A stretch of DNA of 10,539 nt, from positions 1,343 through 11,881 of the forward strand of contig MGXV01000014.1 of assembly GCA_001801485.1 (NCBI GenBank), in the 5' to 3' direction. Below, one piece after another: positions 1-8,162 of this stretch. The translations under genes and the position numbers were made by a program. The notes below the pieces were generated by a model. It was not told the DNA's origin, made no database searches, and was given only the letters and a program-made list of their open reading frames with translations. How positions within the stretch are numbered: position 1 is the first letter of the stretch; every line of letters starts with the position of its first letter. This DNA is from Gammaproteobacteria bacterium RIFCSPHIGHO2_12_FULL_37_14. GTDB taxonomy: Bacteria; Pseudomonadota; Gammaproteobacteria; DSM-16500.

Positions 1-1430
1 CTCATTATTTTTCATTGAATAAGCCTGAAAAAAAAGCATTAGACCAATTATCGTTTATCCATTCTAAAGTACATTTTATTTTACAGCTCGGATATTTCAA
101 GGATAAAAAACGATTATCTTGTTTCAAGCTCCAAGATGTTCAACATGATGTCTCGTATATCATGCAAGTTTATTTTTCGTTATTTGATACTCCTAGAAAA
201 TTACCTACACGCAATGCTATTTCTAGAAATAACAAAAAAATTCTAGTGTTAATGGATTATCACGATCAGCCCAAAAAAGCTGCTGGGATCATGGCTGAAA
301 GAGCCAAACAATTAATATGCAATCTAAATAAACCGATTGTGATCTTGAGGGAATTATTTCTTGTGCTTGAACAGCAGCGACTTATTTTTCCAGGATACAG
401 CACGGTTCAGAGTATCATAGGTCGTATAATTACTGCTGAGGAAAAAAGACTATCTGAAATTATTAAAAGTAATGTACCAGAATTATTTGGCGAGTTACTT
501 GATAGTTTATTAAAAACAAATGATCTTGCATATGAAATTACAACGTTGAAGAAATCGCCAAAAAGTTTTGCCTACCAACAAATTCAACACGAGATCGAAA
601 AACACAAAAAATATTATCCGTTGTACAAATTAACGAAAAAGTTGCTGCCAGCACTTGGAATATCAAGACAAAATATTGCTTATTATGCTTCTCTTGTCGA
701 TCACTATAATGCCCAGGCATTAAATCGATTCCATAAAAATAAGAGTCGGTTGTATTTGCTGTGTTATCTCTACAATCGATTTCAGAAAATGAATGATCAG
801 TTGATTGAAACATTCTTGCATTATGTGGATAAATATGCGAAAGAAGCAAAAGCACACGCTAAATCCTTGGTAGCTGAAGTTAATAAAGATGCCACTAAAA
901 ATCTCCCTAAAGCAAGCCAATTGCTCGACATGTTTATAACTAGCGAGCTTTCATCTACCGTTTTTGGTTCTCTTCAAACTAAAGCTACTGCTACAATCCT
1001 TTCAGAAAATGAGATTAAATCAGTCAGTCAATACATGAAAAATGGACATGTTGATCATGTGCAATATGAGTGGGAATATCATGCGAATAATTACCAATGT
1101 ATTATCAAAAATCTTCGATATATTTTTATTGTGCTACCACTGGAAACACGCAAGAAAGATAAACGTCTATTAAAAAGTGCTACTTTCATGAAGTCGTTGT
1201 TTGAATCAGGCAAGTCGCTTAGTCACACAACAAGATCGTCATTTCCAATGGATGGAATACCATCACGCATTAAATCATACTTGTATGAAATGAAAGAAAT
1301 TAAGCGCAAAAATAAAATAATAGAGGTTAAGTCAGTTAGTCCTTATAAATATGAATTTTATGTGTCTCAACGGATTGCCGCAAATATTTATGCGGAGAAA
1401 GTTTATGCAAATTATACGACAGCTTATTGA
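1..1430 (+). pseudogene. tnpA: Tn3-family transposase, N-terminal part (5' partial, ended by internal TGA)
   Basis: This is the N-terminal half of a Tn3 TnpA, the part that binds the terminal repeats. The frame is open to the left edge (codons from position 3 read H-Y-F-S-L-N-K), so the true start lies outside. The TTG at 15 is only the first possible start inside the window. Counting from that TTG, residues 1 to about 150 resemble the DUF4158 N-terminal domain, including the typical early FSL...LQLGYF pattern. Residues 247-262 (YLLCYLYNRFQKMNDQ) match the conserved YLLCFLYxRYQKxND block of Tn3 transposases. The frame stops at TGA 1428-1430 and continues in the same frame as the catalytic half, so this is one gene with a nonsense codon. 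Whether the TGA is real, a sequencing error or read through cannot be decided here. Confidence 0.88.
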
Positions 1431-1451
1431 AGCTTTGAGGCTGATCTTGGC

Positions 1452-2984
1452 GTGAAGAATTTCAATAAAGATAAGAAAAAAATATTGGCGCAGATTGATT
1501 CACCAAAATTAAACATGCCCATAAAAGACACCCTTGATGAACTTGAGAATCAAATGGATGAATTAATTGTGCAAGTAAACAAACGCATTGAAAGTGGTGA
1601 AAACAAGCATATCAATCTTAAAAAAGCCGGAAATGAAATCATATGGACATTACCTTATCCAAAAAAAACCGATGAGTTTAACAATCCATTTTACGATCAG
1701 ATTCCACCTATTCATATTAATGATTTATTAAATTTTATTGATCAACGTTGCCACTTTATGGATGCCTTTACTCACATCAAACCGCATCAGTCGAAAAATC
1801 AGGCTGACAAACTTTGTATCAAAGGTGTTCTCATTGCCAATGCAACCAATCTTGGCATTTATGGGATGTCAGAATCATGTGATTTGAAATATCAATCCAT
1901 GCTGCAAATAGAAAAAAATTATATCCGCCTTGAAACACTAAGAGCAGTCAGTGATCGTATTAGCGATTCAATGGCCGCGTTGCCAATTTTTAAGCGTTAT
2001 AATTTGGGAGACTTAGCACATGGTAGTGCAGATGCACAAAAATACCATACAAAACGAGAAACATTTAATTCGCGACATTCATTAAAATACTATGGAACCG
2101 ACAAAGGGGTTGCGCCTTACACGTTAATCTTGAATCATGCACCCATTAACGTGAAAATGATCGGTTCGCATGAATATGAAGGCAATCATCTGTATGATAT
2201 CTTATTCGGAAATAGTAATATCAACATAACTTTTGATCGTGTCTCAACCGATACTGCTGGCACCAATAATGTTAATTTTGTATTATTGGACTCACGATAT
2301 GTTGATTATACGCCTTGTTATAAAACGATTCGAAGTAAGACAAAATTGATCTGCTCTTTAAAAGACATAAACAACTACAAACAGTTACTGATTAAGCCAT
2401 CTAGAAAAGCAAACAGAAAATTAATTGAAGATGAATGGCCTAATTTACAGCCAATTTTTGCTGCACTTATGCTGAAAGAGACTTCTCAAAGCGCAATAGT
2501 CAAAAAATTAAGTTCTCATGACAGAAAAAGTAAAACAAAAGACGCATTATGGGAATACAATAATATTTTGATGAGCATCTATTTGTTACGCTACATTGAT
2601 GATCCTGAGCTTAGACAGTATGTCCGCGCTGCCTTAAACCGCGGTGAAGCTTATCACCAATTGCGCCGGATAATAGCAGAAACCAACGGCAGTGAATTTC
2701 GTGGTGGATCTGATTTAGAAATTGAGATATGGAATGAGTGCGGCCGATTGCTCGCTAATGCCATTATTTTTTATAATGCCACTTTATTATCAGGACTTAT
2801 GGCTCTGAAGGAACAGCAGTGTGATTTTGCAGCTGCCGAATTTATTCAAAAATTATCACCAGTGGCCATCCAACACATCAATCTTAAAGGCTTTTATGAG
2901 TTTGGAAAAAGTCAGAGAATGATTGACCTAAAGGAAATGATGGGCTTGCTAGATAAGATATTGCGTGTTCACTTAAAGCGTTAG
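1452..2984 (+). pseudogene. tnpA: Tn3-family transposase, C-terminal catalytic part
   Basis: This is the DDE catalytic half of a Tn3 TnpA, which nicks the transposon ends and joins them to target DNA. Counted from the GTG at 1452, the likely catalytic acids are D194 (SADAQKY, equivalent to the usual sDGQRF), D267 (STDTAGTNNVNF) and E399 (ALNRGEAYHQL). Other family blocks are WTLPYP near 65, ANATNLGI near 129, DPELRQYV near 384 and LSPVAIQHINLKG near 468. Together with the upstream part it gives about 990 residues, the usual family length. The frame is continuous with the first part; only TGA 1428-1430 separates them, and the codons just after it (SFEADL) are family-like coding sequence. The GTG is therefore an artefact of the stop or a chance restart. 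A GAGG at 1437-1440 is 11 bases upstream, which is far for a ribosome site. Confidence 0.92.
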
Positions 2985-2991
2985 AAAGCGA

Positions 2992-3006
2992 CACAGTTAA
3001 ACTGTG
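2992..3006. repeat. Short perfect inverted repeat after tnpA
   Basis: CACAGTT-A-AACTGTG is a 15-base perfect hyphenated palindrome starting 8 bases past the tnpA stop. As RNA it could form a 6-bp stem with a 3-base loop. No T-run follows, so it is not a convincing intrinsic terminator. It could be a protein site or chance. Confidence 0.4.
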
Positions 3007-3075
3007 CACTATTGCGGCGTGCTTCTAGTACCCTAAGTAGGGGTGAGGCGGATCCCACCAATAAATGCACCTGCC

Positions 3076-3124
3076 TTTCAGCGTACAAAAATTCCCTTCT
3101 AATTTGAGGAGTTTTTAGGAGCCC
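3076..3124. repeat. Candidate Tn3 terminal inverted repeat
   Basis: Read on the minus strand, this 49-base stretch begins GGGCTCC and ends TTTTTGTACGCTGAAA. Tn3-family ends are typically 38-50 bases, start with a run of G and finish with an ACG(C/T)TAAG-like inner block preceded by an A/T stretch, and the end shows a similar arrangement. Its position 3' of tnpA is where one end should be, although the ~90-base gap from the stop is longer than usual. A GGGG on the minus strand at 3151-3154 offers a different outer end. The partner repeat is outside the window. Confidence 0.35.
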
Positions 3125-3170
3125 TCTTCAAAGTTCCCGGCACAAAATAGCCCCAAGTTCCTTGAATAAC

Positions 3171-3938
3171 TCAGTAAGAAACACAAACCGAATAATTCAG
3201 GTCAATTGCAAAATAGTAGTCTTTAGTTTTGTTTTTTTCTATTAAATCTTGTTTCCATGCCTCCAAAGCAATCGAATCAAATTCATCAGAATATTTTTTC
3301 GCTATTTCTAACACCATGTCAGCCATAAGAAATCCATATGTTCCATCAATAAACTCAGTTTCAACCAGTCGCCATGTTTCACATTTTGCATACTTTTGAA
3401 ATACACTGCGATGTATTAACCCAGATATCTTTCTACCCATTTGACCATCTGAATATTTTTGCCATTCTTGCTGAGTATCTGAAAAATGATGCACAAGATT
3501 ACGCGATAGATTTTTGTAAGTACTATTATAAATTGCTGAGTCAAAATCATGGTGAGAAAGAATGAAAGTACTCTTTTGATTGAGAAGCAGCTTAAAGCTA
3601 TTGATAAAAGCAAGCTTGTCTTCAACGCATTCTAATACATTATGACAAATGATTTTATCAAATCTATGCTCTTTCAGCTCTATAGGATTTGATGAAATTT
3701 TAGGAATAACGATTCCTTGATTAATCGCGCTGGTAAAATTCTTTTGAATATTTGCAATCATATTTTGATCTGAATCAACAGCGAATATTGTTTTTGGTAG
3801 CGTTTTATGAAGCAATAGGTCAATAAAATCACCATTCCCGCAACCATAATCCAAGACATATGCGTTTTTGCAATCGCCTAAAATATTTATCAACTCTTGC
3901 TTATAATAGAGCACTGGTTTCATAGTAGATATTCTCAT
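3171..3938 (-). CDS. Class I SAM-dependent methyltransferase
   Basis: This 255-residue protein has the Rossmann-like fold of class I methyltransferases, which transfer a methyl group from S-adenosylmethionine. Motif I is VLDYGCGNGDF at residues 28-38, and the acidic residue ending strand 2 is D55 in FAVDSDQNM. A motif II/III-like pattern FDKIICHNVLECVED and the strand FILSHHDF follow. There is no signal peptide or membrane segment, so it is cytoplasmic. The substrate cannot be told; the C-terminal half shows no subfamily motif that I recognise. The first ATG (3938) lacks a clear Shine-Dalgarno, and the second (3923, MKPVLYYK) is an equally good start. It faces the transposon end, 46 bases from the candidate repeat, and is separated by 238 bases from the peptidase gene upstream, so it probably has its own promoter. 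Confidence 0.85.
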   Translation of the reverse strand: MRISTMKPVLYYKQELINILGDCKNAYVLDYGCGNGDFIDLLLHKTLPKTIFAVDSDQNMIANIQKNFTSAINQGIVIPKISSNPIELKEHRFDKIICHNVLECVEDKLAFINSFKLLLNQKSTFILSHHDFDSAIYNSTYKNLSRNLVHHFSDTQQEWQKYSDGQMGRKISGLIHRSVFQKYAKCETWRLVETEFIDGTYGFLMADMVLEIAKKYSDEFDSIALEAWKQDLIEKNKTKDYYFAIDLNYSVCVSY

Positions 3939-4176
3939 GCTGCTTTTTAGAATAGTGCCTTATCAGTTGATCAATGATATGTTCATTGTCATTTTTCAAT
4001 AATCACTGTTTACACGAAAAATCATCATCACCTAAATTGCTCTATTATAAGATATTAATCAATAAATTGCTGCTTAAATTCAGCTATTTATTTAATATGG
4101 TATATCTTTTCTACTGATTCTTTAGTTCTTTATAACGAAAACAATCCGTTAGATGGTCATTCTCCGGACCTCATCT
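3939..4176. other. Intergenic gap without a recognisable gene
   Basis: This very AT-rich gap must hold the promoter of the methyltransferase and the end of the peptidase transcript, both on the minus strand. I could not single out a convincing -35/-10 pair or a hairpin followed by a T-run, and no small reading frame looks coding. Confidence 0.5.
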
Positions 4177-6207
4177 TTATTTAATTGCTTGCTTTAACCA
4201 AGAATCAACTTCACCAATACTTTCAAAAATGACATTAGCATCTGTTGGTACGTGATGTTGCTTTGGAAAGGCGATCATTTTGACTGGTTTATGTTGTCTT
4301 TCAAGCGCCGTATATAATTCACGAGATTGGCTCAATGGCACGCGCACATCGTTTTCACCATGCATGATAAGAAGAGGAGTTTGAATATTTTGAACATGCA
4401 TAATTGGTGCGCGCTCTAAATACAATTTATTATTAATCCAAAATGGTGTACCTAGATATCGTTCATAATAAGTTGGTATATCACTTGTACCAGAGAAAGA
4501 AATAAAATCGGTGTTACCATCCCCTTCAACGGCGGCTTTAAATCGATTATTTTGACTAATTGCCCATGCAGTCATGTATCCGCCAAAACTCCATCCCCCA
4601 ATAGCAAGATGTTTGGGATCAGCTATTCCTTTATTAATGAGATAATCAACTCCTGACATAATATCGTGATAATCACCACCGCCAAAATCTGCATAATTTG
4701 CTAATCTAAATGACAATCCATAACCTGAACTGCCACGTGGATTCGGTTGAAATACAACAAAACCGAGGCTTAATAAATTTTGCCAGCAAGTCGTTGGATC
4801 AATCATCGTTCCATATTCATCACACCCACCTAAATATCGTTTTCCCCAAGCACCTGCAGGACCGCCGTGTACTGCAACATATAAAGGATATTTTTTATTA
4901 GCATTATAATTTTTTGGTGTTAATAATAAACCTTCAATGTTCATTCCATCTGAAGATACCCATTGAATTACTTTTGTATTTCCAAGAGATGACCTTTGTT
5001 TTGTATCGTTCAGATGAGAAATTTTGGTTAGTTGAAATTTTTCTACGAGACTTGTAAATGCTTCTGGTGCGCTGACTACGGATTCATAACCGAATCCTAA
5101 TGCAGTATGATTTTTATTAATTGAAATTGTTAAAGGCTCAATAAACCCATCAATATTTGATATTAATTTTATAGGCGTTGAAGCATTAATATTGAGTGCA
5201 TAAATATAATATCCAGTCGATTTATATGCATCTAATACTAATACAGCGTCACTTTTAGAATTCCAGCCTAAAATAAATGGATTTTGGTTGAATGTATTTG
5301 ATAAACAATGAGTTTCTAACGAAGAGGTATCTGTAATACAAACTTGATTATTTAAAATAATATCATCATTTAATGGTTGCGCAAATGTTGAAGGTGGAAG
5401 ATTGCTTGCAAATGCAATCCATTTACCATCAGGAGAATAAGATGGATGTATGCCAGTATGTTTATCGGTAAAGGGTATATTTTTTATTATACTTTTTTCT
5501 AAGTTAATAATGTTGATTTTATTTTCATTTACATAGGCTGCCCCATCCCGCGGCTGATATGAAAATGCAAGTTTTTTGCTATCGGGAGACCAATCAAAGT
5601 CAGTCACACTTATTTTTGGGTTAGTAATAGGTTTTATCAAATCCGTTCTTGCAATTGGAAAAACATATAATTGAGAATTCTGATAATCAGTATCTACATT
5701 GACAGGCTTATTAATGGTCGGCGTTGGTTTTTCGCTACTAAAAATAAATGCAATATATTGGCCATTTGGGGATAATTTAAATGAACTAATGTCTTGCGTA
5801 AATTCATACAATTTATTTTTTTGTTTATTATTAATATCCACTGTCAAAATACTTTGAAATTTTTTTCCTGGGGCAAGGTAGATAATTTCAGTTCCATCAG
5901 GCGAGAAATTAATTGATTCGATATCATAACCACGAACAAGTAGTTTTGTCTGTTTCATTTTATTTTTAATATATAGAGAATAAATCCATTTTTTATCTTC
6001 CGATGAGGTATTAATGTTATATGTTATGTAAGCTACTTCTCTGTTGTCAGGAGACGGTAATACTTGTGCTATACGTACAAAGCTTAGCACATCTTTGGCA
6101 GAATAATTTTTAATATTTTGTTCAGCATTTACAATTTGCACGCACGATAATAAGGCTGAAGATAATACGGATATCAGTATATACATTCGCATATTATTTT
6201 TTCTCAT
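4177..6207 (-). CDS. Exported S9-family serine peptidase (prolyl oligopeptidase / DPP IV / acylaminoacyl-peptidase type)
   Basis: This 676-residue protein has the S9 layout. An N-terminal signal (residues 1-28, hydrophobic core 8-21) comes first, then a beta-propeller with PD40-type SPDG/SPNG repeats near 52, 102, 146, 207 and 258, and an alpha/beta-hydrolase domain from about 420. The catalytic Ser is S540 in GGWSFGGYM, the Asp is D620 in HGENDVRVP, and the His is H652 in FPKQHHVPTD. S9 peptidases cut short peptides, often after Pro or an N-acylated residue. The signal suggests cleavage after VNA (residue 28) and a periplasmic site; Cys22 in ALLSC is a weak lipobox alternative. The start at 6207 overlaps the preceding small gene by 14 bases. 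ATG codons at 6192 (one base past the upstream stop) and 6186 could also serve and would shorten the n-region. The family's complete length is present and no lesion is seen. Confidence 0.93.
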   Translation of the reverse strand: MRKNNMRMYILISVLSSALLSCVQIVNAEQNIKNYSAKDVLSFVRIAQVLPSPDNREVAYITYNINTSSEDKKWIYSLYIKNKMKQTKLLVRGYDIESINFSPDGTEIIYLAPGKKFQSILTVDINNKQKNKLYEFTQDISSFKLSPNGQYIAFIFSSEKPTPTINKPVNVDTDYQNSQLYVFPIARTDLIKPITNPKISVTDFDWSPDSKKLAFSYQPRDGAAYVNENKINIINLEKSIIKNIPFTDKHTGIHPSYSPDGKWIAFASNLPPSTFAQPLNDDIILNNQVCITDTSSLETHCLSNTFNQNPFILGWNSKSDAVLVLDAYKSTGYYIYALNINASTPIKLISNIDGFIEPLTISINKNHTALGFGYESVVSAPEAFTSLVEKFQLTKISHLNDTKQRSSLGNTKVIQWVSSDGMNIEGLLLTPKNYNANKKYPLYVAVHGGPAGAWGKRYLGGCDEYGTMIDPTTCWQNLLSLGFVVFQPNPRGSSGYGLSFRLANYADFGGGDYHDIMSGVDYLINKGIADPKHLAIGGWSFGGYMTAWAISQNNRFKAAVEGDGNTDFISFSGTSDIPTYYERYLGTPFWINNKLYLERAPIMHVQNIQTPLLIMHGENDVRVPLSQSRELYTALERQHKPVKMIAFPKQHHVPTDANVIFESIGEVDSWLKQAIK

Positions 6208-6433
6208 TTGTTTGATCTGTGTTTTTTTGCGAGATGGATTTCATCATTTTTTTAGCTTCATTATCAATATCAGTATCATGTATCTGAGTTAGTCCTCCAC
6301 CGATTGAAACACGATTGTTTACTTCATCTACTGAAATAAAAGGTGTAAAACGCCAAATTAATAATGATATCACAATGACAACGATGAAATGACAATTATT
6401 TTCAATGCAAGTTTGAAACTCTTCTAATGGCAT
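6194..6433 (-). CDS. Small single-pass membrane protein of unknown function
   Basis: The 79-residue product is MPLEEFQTC..., with one hydrophobic helix at about residues 15-31 (FIVVIVISLLIWRF) and a charged, Lys/Asp-rich tail ending QTNEKK. I do not recognise a family. The first ATG after the last upstream in-frame stop is used; no strong Shine-Dalgarno is visible. It lies 54 bases after the esterase stop, and its end overlaps the peptidase start by 14 bases, which favours it being a real, translationally coupled gene rather than a chance frame. By position it could anchor or assist one of the two neighbouring hydrolases, but that is inference only. Confidence 0.6.
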   Translation of the reverse strand: MPLEEFQTCIENNCHFIVVIVISLLIWRFTPFISVDEVNNRVSIGGGLTQIHDTDIDNEAKKMMKSISQKNTDQTNEKK

Positions 6434-6487
6434 TTCAGCATCTTTTGCATATTGTTTAGTAATTTTAAATTGTATTTATATGACCCA

Positions 6488-7852
6488 TTAATGCGTAAAC
6501 CTTCTTGTTTCATTAACAGTAAAACGGTGCTCTTGTATGTGCCTGAGCCCTTCTTGTAATCCCTGTAAAGCGTGAATATTTGAATGTCCATATGAATGAA
6601 TTGGCAATGTGCTTGCAACATTATAGTCATGATCTCGAAGAATTCGATGAAATTCATGATTGGATTCTATACGTGATTTATCTTTCATATCCTTCTCTCC
6701 TTGATCAGAAATTGGAAGTTTAGTATCTTCGAGTTGACCAATTTGCATATAAATTGGTAGTGATTTAAGGGTCTGATCAGGAGAATCAGGGAGACCAACA
6801 GGTTGATTTTGATTAAGCGCCGGTGAAATTAGAATAATTCCACCAATATCTGCAGAATGCTTAGCTGCAACATCCAGGACTGGATATGCAGCAAGACTAT
6901 GGCCTGCTAATATTATCTGCTCAGAATTCGTAACACCTAGTTTATAATGCGGAATTATTTCTTTGGAAAGCATTTCACTAAAATCATTCTTTCTAAAATA
7001 AAATTCATAAACTCTATCTGGTAATAGCAATTCATCTTTATCAGTGCATACACTATCAGGATAAGGTTTATGATTGAAATCTCCGTATTTATATCGATGC
7101 GTTTCCATTTTAGAATCAATAAAGACAATTGCTGTATTCGATAATGGATTACTCGAATCCTTACTCAATGCTGATAAGCCAGGACAAATAGACTCACAAA
7201 AATCTCTTCCATCTAACATAAAAATAACTTTTCCTGTTTCTGGATTAAAGTCATCTGATTTATAAGTGAATACACTTCTATCCTGAAACATCGGAAATCT
7301 TTCGGAGTGAAATGTTTCTTGTGTAAGTTTTATATCTGATGCTGATTGCACCTGTGCCGCCATAGGCAATACCGCTTTTGGCATTAGCATATACGATACG
7401 GATTCACTAACAACAGTTGACGAATCATTGTGCGTACTTAAATGTAACCTTTGTTTAGTGGTTTGATGTTTGCTATAGGAATCCGAAACATACCTTTCAT
7501 TTGGTGGATCGCCTAATTGAATTGTATATTCTGCACTGGCGTCAGGAGGTAAAGCACTCACCTTTAGATAGTATATGTCAGTTCCAGGTATGTGTTTGAA
7601 TAATTCGGTTTGACCATCCTTGCTATCTTTTATTAGTCTGTCATGCAAATCAGCAGATTTTAATCTGACATTTAATCCAGGTTCATTTGACTGGAATAAA
7701 AATATTGCTTGATACTTACCGTCGACTTGCATTATTAGGGGTGTCCCATGCTCACGCGCATGATTCCAAAGCACTTTAGTTAAAGGAGCTTTATATTCAG
7801 GCGTTGCAGCACTTTCTATTTGCTCAATATAATTTGGCCTCGTATTTGCCAT
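6488..7852 (-). CDS. Fes-type esterase (enterochelin-esterase-like alpha/beta hydrolase)
   Basis: This 454-residue protein appears to have two parts. Residues of about 40-120 resemble the Ig-like N-terminal domain of enterochelin esterases (VRLKS...HIPGTDIYYLKVSALPPDASAEYTIQ). Residues of about 195-445 form a 'putative esterase' alpha/beta hydrolase. The nucleophile is S319 in the elbow AGHSLAAYP, the likely His is H423 in SYGHSNIHAL, and E375/D376 in GQLEDTKLP may be the acid. VIFMLDGRDFCE (about 209-220) is the typical strand before the active site. No signal peptide is seen, so it is probably cytoplasmic, as Fes is. Enterochelin esterases hydrolyse ferric-siderophore esters, but no siderophore gene is nearby, so another ester is possible. 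It is the first gene of the presumed three-gene minus-strand operon. The ATG at 7852 has only a weak GAG upstream. Confidence 0.8.
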   Translation of the reverse strand: MANTRPNYIEQIESAATPEYKAPLTKVLWNHAREHGTPLIMQVDGKYQAIFLFQSNEPGLNVRLKSADLHDRLIKDSKDGQTELFKHIPGTDIYYLKVSALPPDASAEYTIQLGDPPNERYVSDSYSKHQTTKQRLHLSTHNDSSTVVSESVSYMLMPKAVLPMAAQVQSASDIKLTQETFHSERFPMFQDRSVFTYKSDDFNPETGKVIFMLDGRDFCESICPGLSALSKDSSNPLSNTAIVFIDSKMETHRYKYGDFNHKPYPDSVCTDKDELLLPDRVYEFYFRKNDFSEMLSKEIIPHYKLGVTNSEQIILAGHSLAAYPVLDVAAKHSADIGGIILISPALNQNQPVGLPDSPDQTLKSLPIYMQIGQLEDTKLPISDQGEKDMKDKSRIESNHEFHRILRDHDYNVASTLPIHSYGHSNIHALQGLQEGLRHIQEHRFTVNETRRFTH

Positions 7853-7923
7853 TTATTGTTGCTCAAATTAAGGGTATTAATAAGTATAGTCAAATATAGA
7901 TGATAAAGTTTTTATCAATAAAG

Positions 7924-8027
7924 TCAGTAAGTTAATGCCCTACCTCCATCAACGCTATCAAGATAGCCGATCGGGTTTTATCACCTATTAAGCTCGCAAT
8001 TTTCGCAATTTGTTCATCTAAATTCAT
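7924..8027 (-). pseudogene. ArsR-family regulator remnant (winged helix, N-terminus only)
   Basis: An ATG at 8027 opens a 31-codon frame reading MNLDEQIAKIASLIGDKTRS then AILIALMEVGH and a stop at 7932. This is the characteristic N-terminus of ArsR-type winged-helix regulators (IAxLIGDxTRxxILxALMDGRALT). Adding one base inside the GAG of ALMEV restores M-(D/E)-G-R-A-L-T, the exact family continuation, before another stop at 7924. So the gene first suffered a one-base deletion and then lost everything after it: no helix-turn-helix recognition sequence remains downstream. It lies on the same strand as the esterase, 71 bases upstream of that gene's start, where a regulator of the operon could have sat. 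It is too short to fold or bind DNA. Confidence 0.65.
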
Positions 8028-8081
8028 TTTATATATTAACCCAGTAAAATGTTTATCGGTGATACAACTTATCTTGAATAA

Positions 8082-8143
8082 CCTTAAAGCCACGCCATCC
8101 CCAATAAACTCTATGATATTAGATTAAGCCATCCCCTTAAAGC
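8082..8143. repeat. Short interleaved direct repeats
   Basis: CCTTAAAGC occurs at 8082-8090 and again at 8135-8143; GCCATCCCC occurs at 8094-8102 and 8128-8136. The two 9-mers lie within about 60 bases between two broken genes. This could be a small decayed duplication or regulatory repeat, or chance. Confidence 0.4.
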
Positions 8144-8154
8144 TTTAGCTTTAA
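8137..8154. repeat. Hairpin-forming inverted repeat downstream of the DUF2992 gene
   Basis: TTAAAGCT-TT-AGCTTTAA gives an 8-bp stem with a 2-base loop (4-base if the inner pair opens). On the minus strand, in the direction of the DUF2992 gene, the T-run comes before the stem rather than after it, so it is not a standard intrinsic terminator. It overlaps one of the CCTTAAAGC repeats. Confidence 0.4.
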
Positions 8155-8162
8155 AAAAATTA

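Larger units (their letters stand above)
1..3124 (+). mobile_element. Right-hand part of a Tn3-family transposon
   Basis: The stretch holds a Tn3-family transposase reading frame that enters from the left edge, and a candidate terminal inverted repeat about 90 bases past its stop. Tn3 elements move by replicative transposition, and tnpA normally reads toward one end of the element, which is what is seen here. No resolvase gene, res site or passenger gene lies inside the window; they would have to be to the left. The right boundary at 3124 is inferred from the candidate repeat and is uncertain. The left end and the target duplication cannot be seen. The transposase carries an internal stop, so the copy is probably not autonomous. 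Confidence 0.75.

Noticed and set aside
538..920. Minus-strand open frames of 105 and 66 codons
   Set aside because: They lie opposite the transposase, overlap each other, and show only hydrophobic, Phe/Cys-rich translations typical of antisense shadows.
3005..3075. tRNA-like end (GGATCCCACCA) after tnpA
   Set aside because: No D, anticodon or T arm can be folded around it; the ACCA is coincidental.
4164..4172. CCGGACCTC shared with 10003-10011
   Set aside because: Only nine bases with no matching flanks, found once in each of two unrelated gaps; consistent with chance.
6424..6657. 77-codon minus-strand frame starting inside the esterase gene
   Set aside because: It covers the well-conserved C-terminal active-site region of the esterase in another frame and has no recognisable domain.
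8137..8160. Intrinsic terminator
   Set aside because: The stem is AT-rich and the T-run precedes it in the direction of the upstream gene; on the + strand an A-run follows.
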